Shown: positions 1 through 8,366, numbered from the stretch's first letter. The stretch is DNA of 64,000 nt from Pseudonocardia oroxyli (GCF_900102195.1 NZ_FNBE01000016.1:107450-171449); one strand, 5' to 3'. Notes: generated from the sequence alone by a model not told the origin. Translations and numbers: made by a program.

Positions 1-141
1 TCCAACGGCGGCCGCGTCATGATCTTCGCAGGCGGCGTCCCGCTGCGGGTCGACGGCCGGGTCGTCGGCGCCGTCGGCGTCAGCGGGGGCAGCGGCGCAC
101 AGGACCAGCAGGTGGCCGACGCCGCCGCGGCGGGCTTCTGA
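1..141 (+). CDS. GlcG/HbpS-type heme-binding protein, C-terminal end (5' cut by window)
   Basis: Forty-six codons are open from base 1 to a TGA at 139-141. The peptide carries the ending typical of the GlcG/HbpS/PduO-C family: a GGVP(L/V) strand, then GxxVGAVGVSGG, then a short helix rich in Asp, Gln and Ala. Family members are small cytoplasmic or secreted proteins that bind heme or cofactors and often sit beside oxidoreductases of small organic acids. The start and most of the protein lie outside the window, so neither the size nor a signal peptide can be judged. A family-level call is safe; the role is not known. Confidence 0.7.
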   Translation, partial: SNGGRVMIFAGGVPLRVDGRVVGAVGVSGGSGAQDQQVADAAAAGF

Positions 142-188
142 GGGGCGGCCTCACCTTCACCGGTCCCGGGGAGGGGGTTTAACCGTCC

Positions 189-374
189 GTGGTCGCGGTA
201 CCACGGGTGATGGGTACCGAGAAGCACGGCGAGCCGAACGTGAGCGATCCCCGGGAGCAGCAGGAGCTGAGCCCCTCCGACCTCCCCGACGACGACCACG
301 ACGACACGGACACCGCGGAGCAGGCGCCGTGCGGGCGACGGGGGGATGGGCCGCAGGACGGCGAGGGCGGTTGA
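189..374 (+). CDS. Possible small acidic protein, unrecognised
   Basis: A short open frame starts with GTG at 189, with in-frame ATG at 210 and GTG at 240-242 as alternatives, and ends seven bases before the convergent araC-type gene. The peptide is very acidic in the middle (a run of Asp and Glu around DDDHDDTD) with a Cys-Gly-Arg-Arg tail. No domain is recognisable and no strong ribosome binding site is seen. Chance ORFs of this length are common at this G+C, so it is listed only because it fills the 240-base gap between two genes. It may be non-coding. Confidence 0.2.
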   Translation: MVAVPRVMGTEKHGEPNVSDPREQQELSPSDLPDDDHDDTDTAEQAPCGRRGDGPQDGEGG

Positions 375-381
375 GACCCGC

Positions 382-1341
382 TCAGGCGAAGACGGGGCCG
401 CGCAGGGTCTGTCCGGGGGAGCGGCCGAACCGCGTGCCGTAGGCCGTCAGGAAGGCCTGCGGCCGGAACCCCCACGACCTCGCGACCGCGCTCACCGTCG
501 TCTCCTCGGGCAGGCCGGACTCCAGGTCGCGGTGGGCCCGCCCGAGCCGGACCCGACCGACGTCGTGCCCGGGGCGGCTCTCCCGGTGCCGCAGCCAGCA
601 CCCTTCGAGGGCCCGGATGCTCAGCCCGGCGTACGCGGCGAGGCCTGCCAGGGTCAGTGGCAGCTCCGCCCGGTCCTCGATGTAGTCGACGCAGCGGCGC
701 ACGGTCCGGGGACCCCACGTCGGGACGCGCTCGTCCAGCGCGTCGCGGTGCGCGTGGTCGGCGGCGAGCAGCAACCGGATCAGCAGGGTGTCCTGGAGCG
801 GATCGGCGCTCACCGGGTTCGCGAGCGCCGCGGCGGTGTCGGCGGTGCCGTCGGCGACCAGCCGCGCCGTGCCCGCCCACGACCCGCCGGCCGCGGCGCC
901 GACGGGCATCGTGGTCGCCGGCCGGAACGGGTGGGGCACGGTCCGGCCGAGCAGCGCCTCCAGCATGCCCTCCAGGGCGGCCGAGGAGACGTCGAACAGC
1001 AGCAGGTCGAAGCGGTCGCCGGTCAGCAGCGTGGTCTCCTCCCACGGGGAGAGGACCGCCGCGACGCCGGGCCCCAGCTCCAGCTGCTCGCCGCGATGGC
1101 CCGCCTGCAGCGGCGCCCGCACCGGGACCCCGATCCGATACGTCGGCCCGTCCGGCAGCCGCAGCTGGACCCCCTCGGTGCCGGCCATCTCCTCGACGGT
1201 CAGGGGGCCACGGGCGACCCGGTGGCTGTGGAAGGCGAACGGTGCCGTCGGGGCGTGGTCGAGGTGCACGCTCGGCGGGAGCAGGTCGTCCACCCGGCCG
1301 ATGTCCGTCACGTGGACGTCGGCGAACCGGGGAGCGGTCAT
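382..1341 (-). CDS. AraC-family transcriptional regulator
   Basis: A 319-residue cytoplasmic regulator. The N-terminal two thirds is an AraC-binding-like sensor half of the type with a FxFHSHR motif near residue 35 and strands such as YRIGVPV. The C-terminal ~100 residues form the double helix-turn-helix (LAAYAGLSIRALEGCW in the first, VSAVARSWGFRPQAFLTAYG in the second, ending in the usual FGRSPG). The start was put at the ATG at 1341 because it overlaps by one base the stop of the upstream DUF1931 gene and gives the usual family length; the frame stays open much further upstream without coding character. The effector is unknown. Coupling to the DUF1931 gene suggests co-transcription from upstream of 1793. 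Confidence 0.85.
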   Translation of the reverse strand: MTAPRFADVHVTDIGRVDDLLPPSVHLDHAPTAPFAFHSHRVARGPLTVEEMAGTEGVQLRLPDGPTYRIGVPVRAPLQAGHRGEQLELGPGVAAVLSPWEETTLLTGDRFDLLLFDVSSAALEGMLEALLGRTVPHPFRPATTMPVGAAAGGSWAGTARLVADGTADTAAALANPVSADPLQDTLLIRLLLAADHAHRDALDERVPTWGPRTVRRCVDYIEDRAELPLTLAGLAAYAGLSIRALEGCWLRHRESRPGHDVGRVRLGRAHRDLESGLPEETTVSAVARSWGFRPQAFLTAYGTRFGRSPGQTLRGPVFA

Positions 1342-1793
1342 CAGTACACCTGCCGGAAGAGCGCCGTGACGCGGTCCCAGAGCTCCGTACCGGGGTTGAC
1401 GACCTCGGGGTCGGCGATGCGCAGGGCCCGGGCGAAGGCGATCCCCAGGCCGCCGAACAGCTCGGGCAGCACCGCCTCGGTGTCCTCGGAGAAGGTCACG
1501 TCCGCCGGGGGCCGCCGCACGACCTGGGCCAGGACGGCGCGGACGTCGGGCGCCTCCTCCAGCTTGTCGAACTCCCGCATCCGCTCCTGGAGCCCCTTCG
1601 TGAGGGGGAGGTCCATCGGGGCGATGACGTCCCGGCCGTTCGCCCGGGCGCAGTTGCGGCCGGCGACGGCGATGTCGTCGACCATCTCGTCGACGAACTC
1701 GCGGAACCGCCGCACGTCGTTCTTGTCCACCTTGAGCTGCGCGACCGAGCGGAAGAACCGCTCGAACACCGGAACACTCGACGGACCGGCCAT
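1341..1793 (-). CDS. DUF1931 histone-fold protein
   Basis: A 150-residue protein matching the DUF1931 family: VFERFFR near the start, LKVDKNDVRRF, a central ANGRDVIAPMDLPLTKGLQE block, then a second helical half. Characterised members are monomeric proteins with two histone folds; their role in bacteria is unsettled. The start ATG at 1793 is chosen because homology begins there; the frame continues upstream into G+C-rich sequence lacking family similarity. The gene is coupled to the following AraC regulator through TGATG. Nothing in the sequence shows whether this copy binds DNA. Confidence 0.8.
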   Translation of the reverse strand: MAGPSSVPVFERFFRSVAQLKVDKNDVRRFREFVDEMVDDIAVAGRNCARANGRDVIAPMDLPLTKGLQERMREFDKLEEAPDVRAVLAQVVRRPPADVTFSEDTEAVLPELFGGLGIAFARALRIADPEVVNPGTELWDRVTALFRQVY

Positions 1794-1946
1794 GCCCGTA
1801 CCCCCTGTTCGTCCACGTGCGCCGACGGGCCACCACCGTGGCAAAGCCGCGTCGGCTCCGATTCGGTCCCGCAGACGCAACCTCGGTGCGGGACCTCGGC
1901 CCGACAGGGCGACCGGGCCCGGGCCGCCTCGGTGACGGTGTCGGTG

Positions 1947-2516
1947 TCAGAGCAGCGCCAGGACCTCGTCGGTGGTGCCCGTCTCGCCGAGGCGCGGGAA
2001 GATCCGCTCCACCGCGTGTCGGTGCGTCTCCTCGTCGCGGTCCGCCATCGCGTCGACCACCGTGGTCACGTGGTAGCCGTGCTCGTGGGCGGCCCGCGCT
2101 GTGGACTCCACCCCGGCGCTCGTGGCGACGCCGGTGAGCACGATCTGGGTGATCCCCCGCCTGCGCAGCTGGAGGTCCAGGTCGGTGCCGTGGAAGGCGC
2201 CCCAGTTCCGCTTGGTCACCACGATGTCGGCGGGGTCGCCCGCGAGCTCGGGCACGATCTCGTCCCAGCCCGGCGGCGGGGTGCCCATCCGGCTCGGGTG
2301 CTCGGTGCGGCCGGGTGTGGCGTCGGACCCGTCGGCACGCAGGGTCACCCGTACCAGCACGACGGGCCGGGACGCCGCGCGGAAGGCTTCGGCGAGCCGG
2401 ACCGTGCGGGCCACGACGTCCGTCGGGTGGTGCGGTCGGACGGGGAGGCCGACGATGCCCTTCTGGAGGTCGATCACGACGAGCGCGCTGGTCGGGTCGA
2501 GGGTGGTCACGGTCAT
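1947..2516 (-). CDS. Isochorismatase-family hydrolase lacking the catalytic Cys
   Basis: A 189-residue alpha/beta protein of the isochorismatase superfamily. The first catalytic Asp is in VVIDLQKG near residue 18 and the Lys in VVTKRNWGAF near residue 105. The nucleophile position reads GVATSAGVEST, with Gly where nicotinamidases and N-carbamoyl hydrolases have Cys. Absence of Cys is known in the EntB/PhzD type, which hydrolyse a vinyl ether without a covalent thioester. A Cys-dependent amidase role is therefore unlikely. It is the last gene of a three-gene operon (marR-MFS-this gene); its ATG overlaps the MFS stop as ATGA. The substrate is probably tied to whatever the MFS protein exports or imports. 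Confidence 0.85.
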   Translation of the reverse strand: MTVTTLDPTSALVVIDLQKGIVGLPVRPHHPTDVVARTVRLAEAFRAASRPVVLVRVTLRADGSDATPGRTEHPSRMGTPPPGWDEIVPELAGDPADIVVTKRNWGAFHGTDLDLQLRRRGITQIVLTGVATSAGVESTARAAHEHGYHVTTVVDAMADRDEETHRHAVERIFPRLGETGTTDEVLALL

Positions 2517-3874
2517 CGATGGTCCTTTCGAAGGACCGACCGCAGGGAGCGGTCGGTGAGGGTGACGGCGAGGAAGGCCACCGCCACCACGAGCAGGAAG
2601 AGGGCGAGGCGGTGCAGCCCCGTGGTGTCCGCGCGGTCGGCCAGGAAGACACCGTTGCCCACCGACGCCACGATGGCGCCGAGGTAGCCGAAGGTCCGGA
2701 GCAGACCGGCCGACGCGCCGATCCGTTCGGGATCGGCCTGGTGGTAGAGCGCGTTCTGGTTGGCCAGGCTGACGAGGCCCTGCGGGATCCCGACCAGGAT
2801 CGCCAGCCCGACGACCACCCACAGCGGGGTCCCGTCGCCGAAGAACAGCAGGGCGGCGCAGGCGAGCACCTGCGCGACGGCGCCGACGACGAGCTTGCCC
2901 CGGACCGCGGCCCGCCGCCCGGTCAGTGCCGCGACCACGACGGCGGTCACCGACATCGGGAGCAGCATCAGCCCGGCCACGGACGCCGACAGCCCCCGGC
3001 CGTCCTCCAGCCACTGCGTGAAGCCGTAGAGGAACGCGTACGAGACGACGTAGGTGAGCAGGGTGCGGCCGTAGGTCGCCAGCAGCGGCCGGTTCCCACC
3101 GAACACGCGCAGGTCGAGGAACGGGTCCGACGCGGTCAGCTCCTGCCACGCGAATCCGGCGCCCGCGGCGACGGCCACCGGCAGCAGCCACCCCCGGGCG
3201 GGGTCCGTCAGGAACAGGAGCAGCGCCACGAGCGTCGTCGCGAACAGCGCGATGCCCGCGTGGTCCAGGCGCGGCGCGGGAGCCGTGCGCGGGGTGCGCG
3301 GCAGCCGCAGGGCACCGAGGCCGAACGTGGCGGCCGCGAGCGGCACGTTCACCGCGAACACGGCCCGCCAGCCCCCTGCGCCGATCAGCAGCCCGCCGAG
3401 GGTGGGACCCACGACCGCGATCGTCTGGGTGGCGACCGAGAGCAGGGTCAGGATCCCGGCCGGGCTGTCCCGGCCGGTGCGGGTGGCCTCGCTGCGGATC
3501 AGGTACATCGCGGCCGGATAGCCCGCGCAGGTCCCGAACCCCAGCAGCACCCGGGCGAGCACGAGCACCCAGAGCTGCGGGGACAGCGCGCCGAGGACGC
3601 CGCCCGCGCCGACGAGCGCGGACCCGGCCAGGAAGAGCCGCCGCGGGCCGAACGTGTCCACCAGGCGTCCGACGACCGGCTGGCCGATCGCCGTGGCCAG
3701 GTAGAGCCCCGACACCAGCCAGGCCGTGTCGGCGGGCGGCGCGCCGAAGGCGATCCCGATGGGCACCAGCGCCACCGCGACCATCGACGAGTTGATCGGG
3801 TTGAGCACCGCGCCGAGCATCATCGGCGGGACGAGCCTGCGGTCGAAGGCGTTCTCCCGGGCGGGCGCCGTCAC
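2513..3874 (-). CDS. MFS transporter, DHA2-like multidrug family
   Basis: A 453-residue integral membrane protein with a long series of hydrophobic segments. It has the MFS loop GRLVDTFGPRRLF between TM2 and TM3 and motif-C-like glycines (GPTLGGLLIG) in TM5, as expected for a proton-driven antiporter. It probably exports small molecules across the cytoplasmic membrane. The start is the GTG at 3874, which overlaps the marR stop as GTGA; a longer frame upstream lies inside marR and is not coding. The pairing with a MarR repressor upstream and a hydrolase downstream is the common self-induced efflux arrangement. The substrate is unknown. Confidence 0.85.
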   Translation of the reverse strand: MTAPARENAFDRRLVPPMMLGAVLNPINSSMVAVALVPIGIAFGAPPADTAWLVSGLYLATAIGQPVVGRLVDTFGPRRLFLAGSALVGAGGVLGALSPQLWVLVLARVLLGFGTCAGYPAAMYLIRSEATRTGRDSPAGILTLLSVATQTIAVVGPTLGGLLIGAGGWRAVFAVNVPLAAATFGLGALRLPRTPRTAPAPRLDHAGIALFATTLVALLLFLTDPARGWLLPVAVAAGAGFAWQELTASDPFLDLRVFGGNRPLLATYGRTLLTYVVSYAFLYGFTQWLEDGRGLSASVAGLMLLPMSVTAVVVAALTGRRAAVRGKLVVGAVAQVLACAALLFFGDGTPLWVVVGLAILVGIPQGLVSLANQNALYHQADPERIGASAGLLRTFGYLGAIVASVGNGVFLADRADTTGLHRLALFLLVVAVAFLAVTLTDRSLRSVLRKDHR

Positions 3875-4308
3875 CGCTCCACCAGTCGCTCCAGCAGTGC
3901 GGCCGCGTCGATCAGGGTCTGCCGCTCGGCCTCGGTGAAGTCCTCGTGCAGCCGCCGCGCGAGCCACTCCCGGCGGGTCTCCCGGTCCCCGGCCGCGCGT
4001 TCGCGACCCTCCGCGGACAGCGTGATCAGCTGCCTGCGGCCGTCCTCGGGATCGGGGCGGCGCTCGATCAGCCCCTGTGCGTCCAGCGCGGCGAGGATCG
4101 TGGCCATCGACTGGGGCCGGACCCCCTCCGCGGCGGCGAGCACACTCGCCGTCGAGTCGCCGTCCTTGGCGAGCCGGACGAACACCGCCGTCTGCGACGG
4201 GGTGAGCCCGCCCCCGGTGTCGACCTCGCGCAGCCGTCGCCGAAGCCTGCCGAACACGGTGCGGACGTCTTGCGAGGCGCGCAGGGCCGAGGGGGCGAGG
4301 TCGTTCAC
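3871..4308 (-). CDS. MarR-family transcriptional regulator
   Basis: A 145-residue winged-helix repressor. The DNA-binding part spans about residues 30-100, with LTPSQTAVFVRL, a recognition helix around GVRPQSMATILAALDAQGLIERR, and the wing DPEDGRRQLITLS. The C-terminal helices form the dimer interface. The start is a GTG at 4308. It is first in an operon with an MFS transporter and an isochorismatase-like protein. Two inverted repeats directly upstream (4323-4350) are the obvious operators, so autorepression is expected; the ligand is likely the transporter substrate. Confidence 0.9.
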   Translation of the reverse strand: MNDLAPSALRASQDVRTVFGRLRRRLREVDTGGGLTPSQTAVFVRLAKDGDSTASVLAAAEGVRPQSMATILAALDAQGLIERRPDPEDGRRQLITLSAEGRERAAGDRETRREWLARRLHEDFTEAERQTLIDAAALLERLVER

Positions 4309-4322
4309 GCCCCCAGGATAGA

Positions 4323-4350
4323 CAGTTTTAACTGAACAGTTGTGACTGTT
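4323..4350. promoter_or_regulatory. Tandem inverted repeats, probable MarR operator
   Basis: Two abutting palindromes lie 15 bases before the marR start: CAGTT-TT-AACTG at 4323-4334 and AACAGT-TGTG-ACTGTT at 4335-4350. Both have perfect arms and share the CAGTT half-site, and this is an unusually A+T-rich patch for the window. Binding by the adjacent MarR is inferred from position. Confidence 0.6.
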
Positions 4351-4428
4351 GAATCACAGAGGCCCCCGAGCGCGACCGTCGCCGGGGCCGGTCGCGGCGG
4401 CTACCGTCGTCGCCGGACGGGAGGACGC

Positions 4429-4500
4429 ATGGCGGAACGGCTGCGGCGTCGCCCCACGCTCGCGGACGTGGCGCGGTTGGCGGGGGTGGACCTACCGCCG
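4429..4500 (+). pseudogene. LacI-family regulator, N-terminal remnant
   Basis: After a good ribosome binding site (GGGAGGACGC) an ATG opens a peptide containing TLADVARLAGVD, the hallmark start of a LacI-type helix-turn-helix. The similarity ends after about 20 codons, where the second helix (serine-rich, then TVSRVLN in the family) should follow. The frame then runs through low-complexity Arg codons. Only the first ~70 bases remain, so the rest was deleted or recombined away. The remnant abuts a decayed SDR gene on the other strand. Confidence 0.5.
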
Positions 4501-4540
4501 ACCCCCGGGCGGCGACGACAGGCGACGACGGGGAGCGTCG

Positions 4541-5022
4541 TCAGACCGCGGTGTACCCGCCGTCGACGGGAACGGCCGCTCCGGTCATGAACGACGCGCC
4601 GGGGGAGAGCAGGAACTCGATGACGGCGGCGAACTCGTCCGGGTCCCGCGGCGCGGGACACCGGTGCGGCGACGCGGCCCGCGATCCCGCTGCGCACGGC
4701 GGGGTCCAACCCGCCGTAGGCCGCGCTGGTCGCCGCCAGGTTGGTGTCCACCCGCCCGGGCAGACGCAGTTCGTCCGGATCCCGCGGTCGGCGTACTCGG
4801 CGGCCACCCCCCGGGTCAGACCGCGGACTGCACCGCCGCCGCGTCGGACACGTCGCAGGCCAGCGGGACCATGTGCGGCGAAATCTCGGCGACCTCGTCG
4901 TGGCCGCGGACGTCGAGGACCGCGACGGCCGCGCCCGCCGTGGCGAGTCGGACGGCGGTGGCCCGCCCGATGCCGCTGCCGCCGCTGGTGACGACGACGC
5001 GCAGCCCCTCCGGGCCGGTCAC
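4541..5022 (-). pseudogene. Short-chain dehydrogenase, deleted and frameshifted
   Basis: The gene begins with a GTG overlapping the stop of the MHS transporter (GTGA) and encodes a proper Rossmann start (TSGGSGIGRAT, then DVRG and CDVSDAA) until a stop at 4816-4818. Sequence then resumes in another frame at the typical AAEYADRGIRTNCVCPG block, shifts again for about 35 codons (DTNLAATSAAYGG), and returns for the ending FLLSPGASFMTGAAVPVDGGYTAV. Roughly 100 residues, including the YxxxK catalytic segment, are missing. The remaining 482 bases compare with about 750 for an intact SDR. It cannot make an active enzyme and is a recent casualty at the end of the transporter operon. Confidence 0.8.
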
Positions 5023-6338
5023 GCCTTCTGGTCGGCGGGGGTGTGCACGTCGGAGGACAGGTCGGACCTCGACGTCTCCCGCATCGTGGCCACCACGAGC
5101 AGCCCGACGATCGCCGCGAACACCAGGTACCAGGAGGGGGAGAGGCTGTTGCCGGTCGCGGCGACGAGCGAGGTCGCGATGACCGAGACCAGGCCGGATC
5201 CGATCACGCCGCCGATGTTGAAGCCCAGGGAGACGCCGGTGTAGCGCACCCGGGTCGGGAACAGCTCGGAGTACTGGGTGTAGACCACGCCCTGCTGGAT
5301 GCCGAACGGGATGTTCAGCACGAGCGCCGCGAGGATGGCCAGCGGCAGCGAGCCCTGCTGCATCACCCAGAAGCACGGGACGCCCAGGATGAGGAAGCCG
5401 ACCAGGCCCGCGGCCAGGACCCGTCGTCGTCCGAAGCGGTCGCTGAGCGAGCCCGCCCATGGGATCAGCCCCAGAGGCATCAGCACGATGAGCACGATCA
5501 GCCACAGCGCGCCGGACAGCGAGTACCCGAGCACCGCCGAGAGGTGCACTAGCAGGTACACCGACGACAGACCGCCGGTGGTCATGGTCGCGTAGGCGAT
5601 GCCCACCACCCGCGCGGTGGCGGCCTTGTGCTCGCGGACGACCTCGGAGATCGGTGCCTTGGTGGGCTCGGAGTGCTCGACCAGCTCCTGGAACAGGGGC
5701 GAGTCCTCGACCCGCATGCGGTACAGCACGGCGCCGACGAGCAGCGGGCCGGCGATGAGGAACGGGACGCGCCAACCCCAGCTCGCCATCTGTTCGGGCG
5801 AGGTGAGGCTCGTCAGGGTCCCGACGACGGCCGCCGCGCCCGCGAGGCCCAGCGAGATCCCGACCGAGGTGGCGGACCCGAACAGCCCGCGACGCTTCGA
5901 CGGGGCGGACTCCGTGGACAGGGAGGCGGCGCCACCGATCTCCCCGCCCGCGGAGAAGCCCTGCAGGATGCGCAGGAGGGTCAGCAGGATCGGGGCGAAC
6001 ACGCCGATCGTGGCGTACGTGGGGAGCAGGCCGGTGAGGACGGTCGCGATGCCCATGACCGTGACCGTGGCCATCAGGACCGCCCGGCGGCCCTTCCGGT
6101 CGCCGAGCCGACCGAAGAACAGGCCGCCCAGCGGCCGGGCCAGGAACCCGCTGGCGACGACGGCGAGGGTGCTGAGCACCCCGATGAGGCCGTCCTGGCT
6201 GGGGAAGAACAGCGGGGCCAGGACGACGGCGAGGTAGCCGTAGACGGCGAAGTCGTAGTACTCGATGGCGGTTCCGACGGCCGCGGCGAGACTGGCCCGA
6301 CGGCCGATCCGGGTCGCGTCTTCCGGTGTCTGCGTCAT
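5019..6338 (-). CDS. MHS-family metabolite:H+ symporter
   Basis: A 439-residue MFS protein of the metabolite:H+ symporter branch (ShiA/ProP/KgtP-like). Diagnostic features are AIEYYDFAVYGYLA in TM1, GRLGDRKGRR in the TM2-3 loop, and LRILQGFSAGGEIGGA in TM4. Such proteins import dicarboxylates, aromatic acids or betaines with protons. ATG 6338 is preceded by GAAGGAG and is chosen over an upstream in-frame start. It has its own promoter region, with a copy of the island-wide operator at 6403-6420, and was originally followed by the now broken SDR gene. It probably brings in the acid degraded by the 7-26 kb genes. Confidence 0.9.
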   Translation of the reverse strand: MTQTPEDATRIGRRASLAAAVGTAIEYYDFAVYGYLAVVLAPLFFPSQDGLIGVLSTLAVVASGFLARPLGGLFFGRLGDRKGRRAVLMATVTVMGIATVLTGLLPTYATIGVFAPILLTLLRILQGFSAGGEIGGAASLSTESAPSKRRGLFGSATSVGISLGLAGAAAVVGTLTSLTSPEQMASWGWRVPFLIAGPLLVGAVLYRMRVEDSPLFQELVEHSEPTKAPISEVVREHKAATARVVGIAYATMTTGGLSSVYLLVHLSAVLGYSLSGALWLIVLIVLMPLGLIPWAGSLSDRFGRRRVLAAGLVGFLILGVPCFWVMQQGSLPLAILAALVLNIPFGIQQGVVYTQYSELFPTRVRYTGVSLGFNIGGVIGSGLVSVIATSLVAATGNSLSPSWYLVFAAIVGLLVVATMRETSRSDLSSDVHTPADQKA

Positions 6339-6402
6339 GGGCGCTCCTTCGCGCTGGCACTGCGGTCCGGCACCGACCGTGCGGGACGGACCCAATCTAG
6401 AG

Positions 6403-6420
6403 ATGAACTGATCTCAGTTC
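6403..6420 (+). promoter_or_regulatory. Island operator A (TGA-N7-TCAGTTC)
   Basis: ATGA, seven bases, TCAGTTC. The same stretch also contains a tighter perfect palindrome, GAACTGA-TC-TCAGTTC at 6405-6420. It lies upstream of the MHS transporter start (6338) and overlaps the last codons of the adh gene. It is one of five related sites in the 6-24 kb island and the likely target of the TetR regulator at 22599-23261. Confidence 0.6.
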
Positions 6421-7468
6421 AAGACTTGGTGGCGGGTGGGACGAGCACGGCCCGCCCGGTGATCCGTCCCCGACGGAGGTCGTCGAACACCGACGGCGCC
6501 TCGTCGAGGCCGAACTCGGTGACCCGGGTGCGGAGACCGCCGGTGCGGGCGAGGTCCACGAGCGCGACCAGCTCCGGGCGGGTGCCCCAGAACGGGAGGC
6601 GGACCCGCGCCCCCGACGGGAGGGGGCCGGGCTTGGACAGGGGCAGGGCGCCACCACCGCTGCCCACGATCACCAGGTCGCCCGCCGGGCGCAGGACCGA
6701 GGCGGCGAGCTCCTCGGTGGCCTGGGCGCCCACGCAGTCGATCACGAGGTCGGCGCCCCGACCCTTCGACATCGTGGCGACGGCGTCGGCGGCGTCCTCC
6801 GGTGCGACCGCCGCCGTCGCTCCGCACTCGCGGGCCAGCGCGACGGCCTCCGGGCGGCTGTCCACGCCGATCACCTGGGCCTCGGTGAGTCGGCGGAGGA
6901 TGCCGACGGCGAGGTGCCCGAGCCCGCCGACGCCGATCACCACGGCGAGGGCGTCGGGACGGTCGAGCCGGTCGAGGCTGCCCGACACGGCGTGGAACGA
7001 GGTGAGGCCCGCGTCGGTCAGCGCGGCGGCGAACGCGGGATCGAGGCGCTCGGCGGAGACGAGGCGCCAGGCGTCGACGACCACCTCGTCGGCCATGCCG
7101 CCGTCGATGCCGAGGCCGACCCCCGCGGCGGGCAGGGTGCGGCGGTGGTCGCAGTAGTTCGCCGCGCCGTCCCGGCAGCGCGCGCAGTCGCCGCAGCCGT
7201 ACGGCGCGTAGACGACGACCTGCCGTCCGAGCAGGGCCGGATCCACGCCGGGCCCGGTCTCGACGACCCGCCCACACACCTCGTGGCCGAGGGTGAACGG
7301 GAGCTCCCAGGCCACCGGGGCGTCCACCACGTGCAGGTCCGAGTGGCACACCCCCGCCGCCAGCACGGCCAGCCGGACCTGGCCGGTCCCGGGCGCCCGG
7401 ACCGGGATCTCGACGAGCTCGGCCCCGGCGGCCGTCCTCCGCATCGCGCGCATCGTCGGCTCGGTCAT
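6419..7468 (-). CDS. Zinc-dependent alcohol dehydrogenase
   Basis: A 349-residue medium-chain dehydrogenase. Catalytic zinc ligands are visible as Cys41 (GVCHSDLH) and His62-Glu63 (LGHE). Structural zinc Cys are at about 92, 95, 98 and 106 in CGDCARCRDGAANYC. The nucleotide fold is marked by VIGVGGLGHLAVG, with an Asp (GVDSRP) at the end of the second strand, which favours NAD+. It oxidises an alcohol to an aldehyde or ketone in the cytoplasm; the substrate is unknown. The start ATG overlaps the stop of the upstream SDR gene (ATGA), so the two are co-translated from a promoter carrying operator B. The frame stays open upstream inside the SDR gene, which is a shadow. Confidence 0.9.
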   Translation of the reverse strand: MTEPTMRAMRRTAAGAELVEIPVRAPGTGQVRLAVLAAGVCHSDLHVVDAPVAWELPFTLGHEVCGRVVETGPGVDPALLGRQVVVYAPYGCGDCARCRDGAANYCDHRRTLPAAGVGLGIDGGMADEVVVDAWRLVSAERLDPAFAAALTDAGLTSFHAVSGSLDRLDRPDALAVVIGVGGLGHLAVGILRRLTEAQVIGVDSRPEAVALARECGATAAVAPEDAADAVATMSKGRGADLVIDCVGAQATEELAASVLRPAGDLVIVGSGGGALPLSKPGPLPSGARVRLPFWGTRPELVALVDLARTGGLRTRVTEFGLDEAPSVFDDLRRGRITGRAVLVPPATKS

Positions 7469-8214
7469 CGGGCCGACCAGCCGCCGTCGACGAAGACCTC
7501 GGAGCCGGTGGTGTACCCCGAGTCGTCGCAGGCCAGGAACGCGACCGCGGCCGCGACCTCCTCCGGCCGTCCCAGTCGGCCCATCGGGGTGTTCGCCACC
7601 ATCTCCGCGTGCCGCTCGGTGCCCCCGAAGCGCTCGAGGAGCGGGGCGGTCCCGATGAAGGCGGGGACCACGGCGTTCACCCGCACGCCGCGGGTGGCCC
7701 AGTGGAGCGCGGCGTTGAGGGTCATGGAGTGGACGGCGCCCTTGGCCGCGGCGTAGGAGAAGCTGCTCGCGAGCCCACCCGTGGCGCCGAGGATCGACCC
7801 GACGTTGACCACGGCGCCGCCGCCGCTGCGCTCGATCAGCGGCCCGGCGTGCTTCATCCCGAGCCAGGTGCCGAGCTGGTCGACCGCCACCACCTGGTCC
7901 CAGCGTTCGCGGGGCTCGTCCTCGACGGTCCCGAGGCTGCCGATCCCCGCGTTGTTGACCAGCACGTGCAGGCCGCCCCACTCGCGTTCGACGGTCGCGA
8001 CGGCGGCGGCCCAGTCCGCCTCGTCCGCCACGTCGAGCGGGAGGGCGAGGGTCTCGCCGTCCAGGTCCTTGGCGAGCCGCGCGCACGCGTCGGCGTCGGT
8101 GTCGGTGAGGGCGACGGACGCCCCCTCGGCCACGAGCCGGGTGACGATCGCGGTGCCGAGCCCGCCGGTCGCCCCGGTGAGCAGTGCTCGTCGTCCCGCG
8201 AACCGTGCCACCAC
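7465..8214 (-). CDS. SDR-family NAD(P)-dependent oxidoreductase
   Basis: A 249-residue classical short-chain dehydrogenase: TGATGGLG cofactor loop, TDTDAD at the second strand (acidic, suggesting NAD+), NNAG, the Ser of NVGSILG, YAAAK active-site pair and the ending GSEVFVDGGWSAR. GTG 8214 is taken as start because GAAGGAG sits eight bases before it; an upstream ATG at 8232 would place that Shine-Dalgarno sequence inside the gene. It is first in a two-gene operon with the zinc alcohol dehydrogenase. The intergenic region upstream is shared with the ABC-transporter operon and holds two copies of the island operator. The substrate is probably a secondary alcohol intermediate of the acid degraded here. 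Confidence 0.9.
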   Translation of the reverse strand: MVARFAGRRALLTGATGGLGTAIVTRLVAEGASVALTDTDADACARLAKDLDGETLALPLDVADEADWAAAVATVEREWGGLHVLVNNAGIGSLGTVEDEPRERWDQVVAVDQLGTWLGMKHAGPLIERSGGGAVVNVGSILGATGGLASSFSYAAAKGAVHSMTLNAALHWATRGVRVNAVVPAFIGTAPLLERFGGTERHAEMVANTPMGRLGRPEEVAAAVAFLACDDSGYTTGSEVFVDGGWSAR

Positions 8215-8238
8215 GCTGTCTCCTTCGACCATGACCCC

Positions 8239-8256
8239 GAACTGAGATCGATTCAT
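8239..8256 (-). promoter_or_regulatory. Island operator B (TGA-N7-TCAGTTC)
   Basis: Read on the minus strand this is ATGA, seven bases, TCAGTTC, matching operator A at all but two bases over 18 positions. It lies 25 bases before the SDR start and so governs the SDR-ADH operon. Regulation by the island TetR protein is inferred. Confidence 0.6.
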
Positions 8257-8366
8257 GATATTGCCCGTGCAGCGAGCCTGTCCACGGACCACCGGAGTCG
8301 ATCACAGCCCGGTCGGGGAGGCGGCGAGGAGGCGCATCTGTTCTGTTCAGACGCCGAATGGACGCT

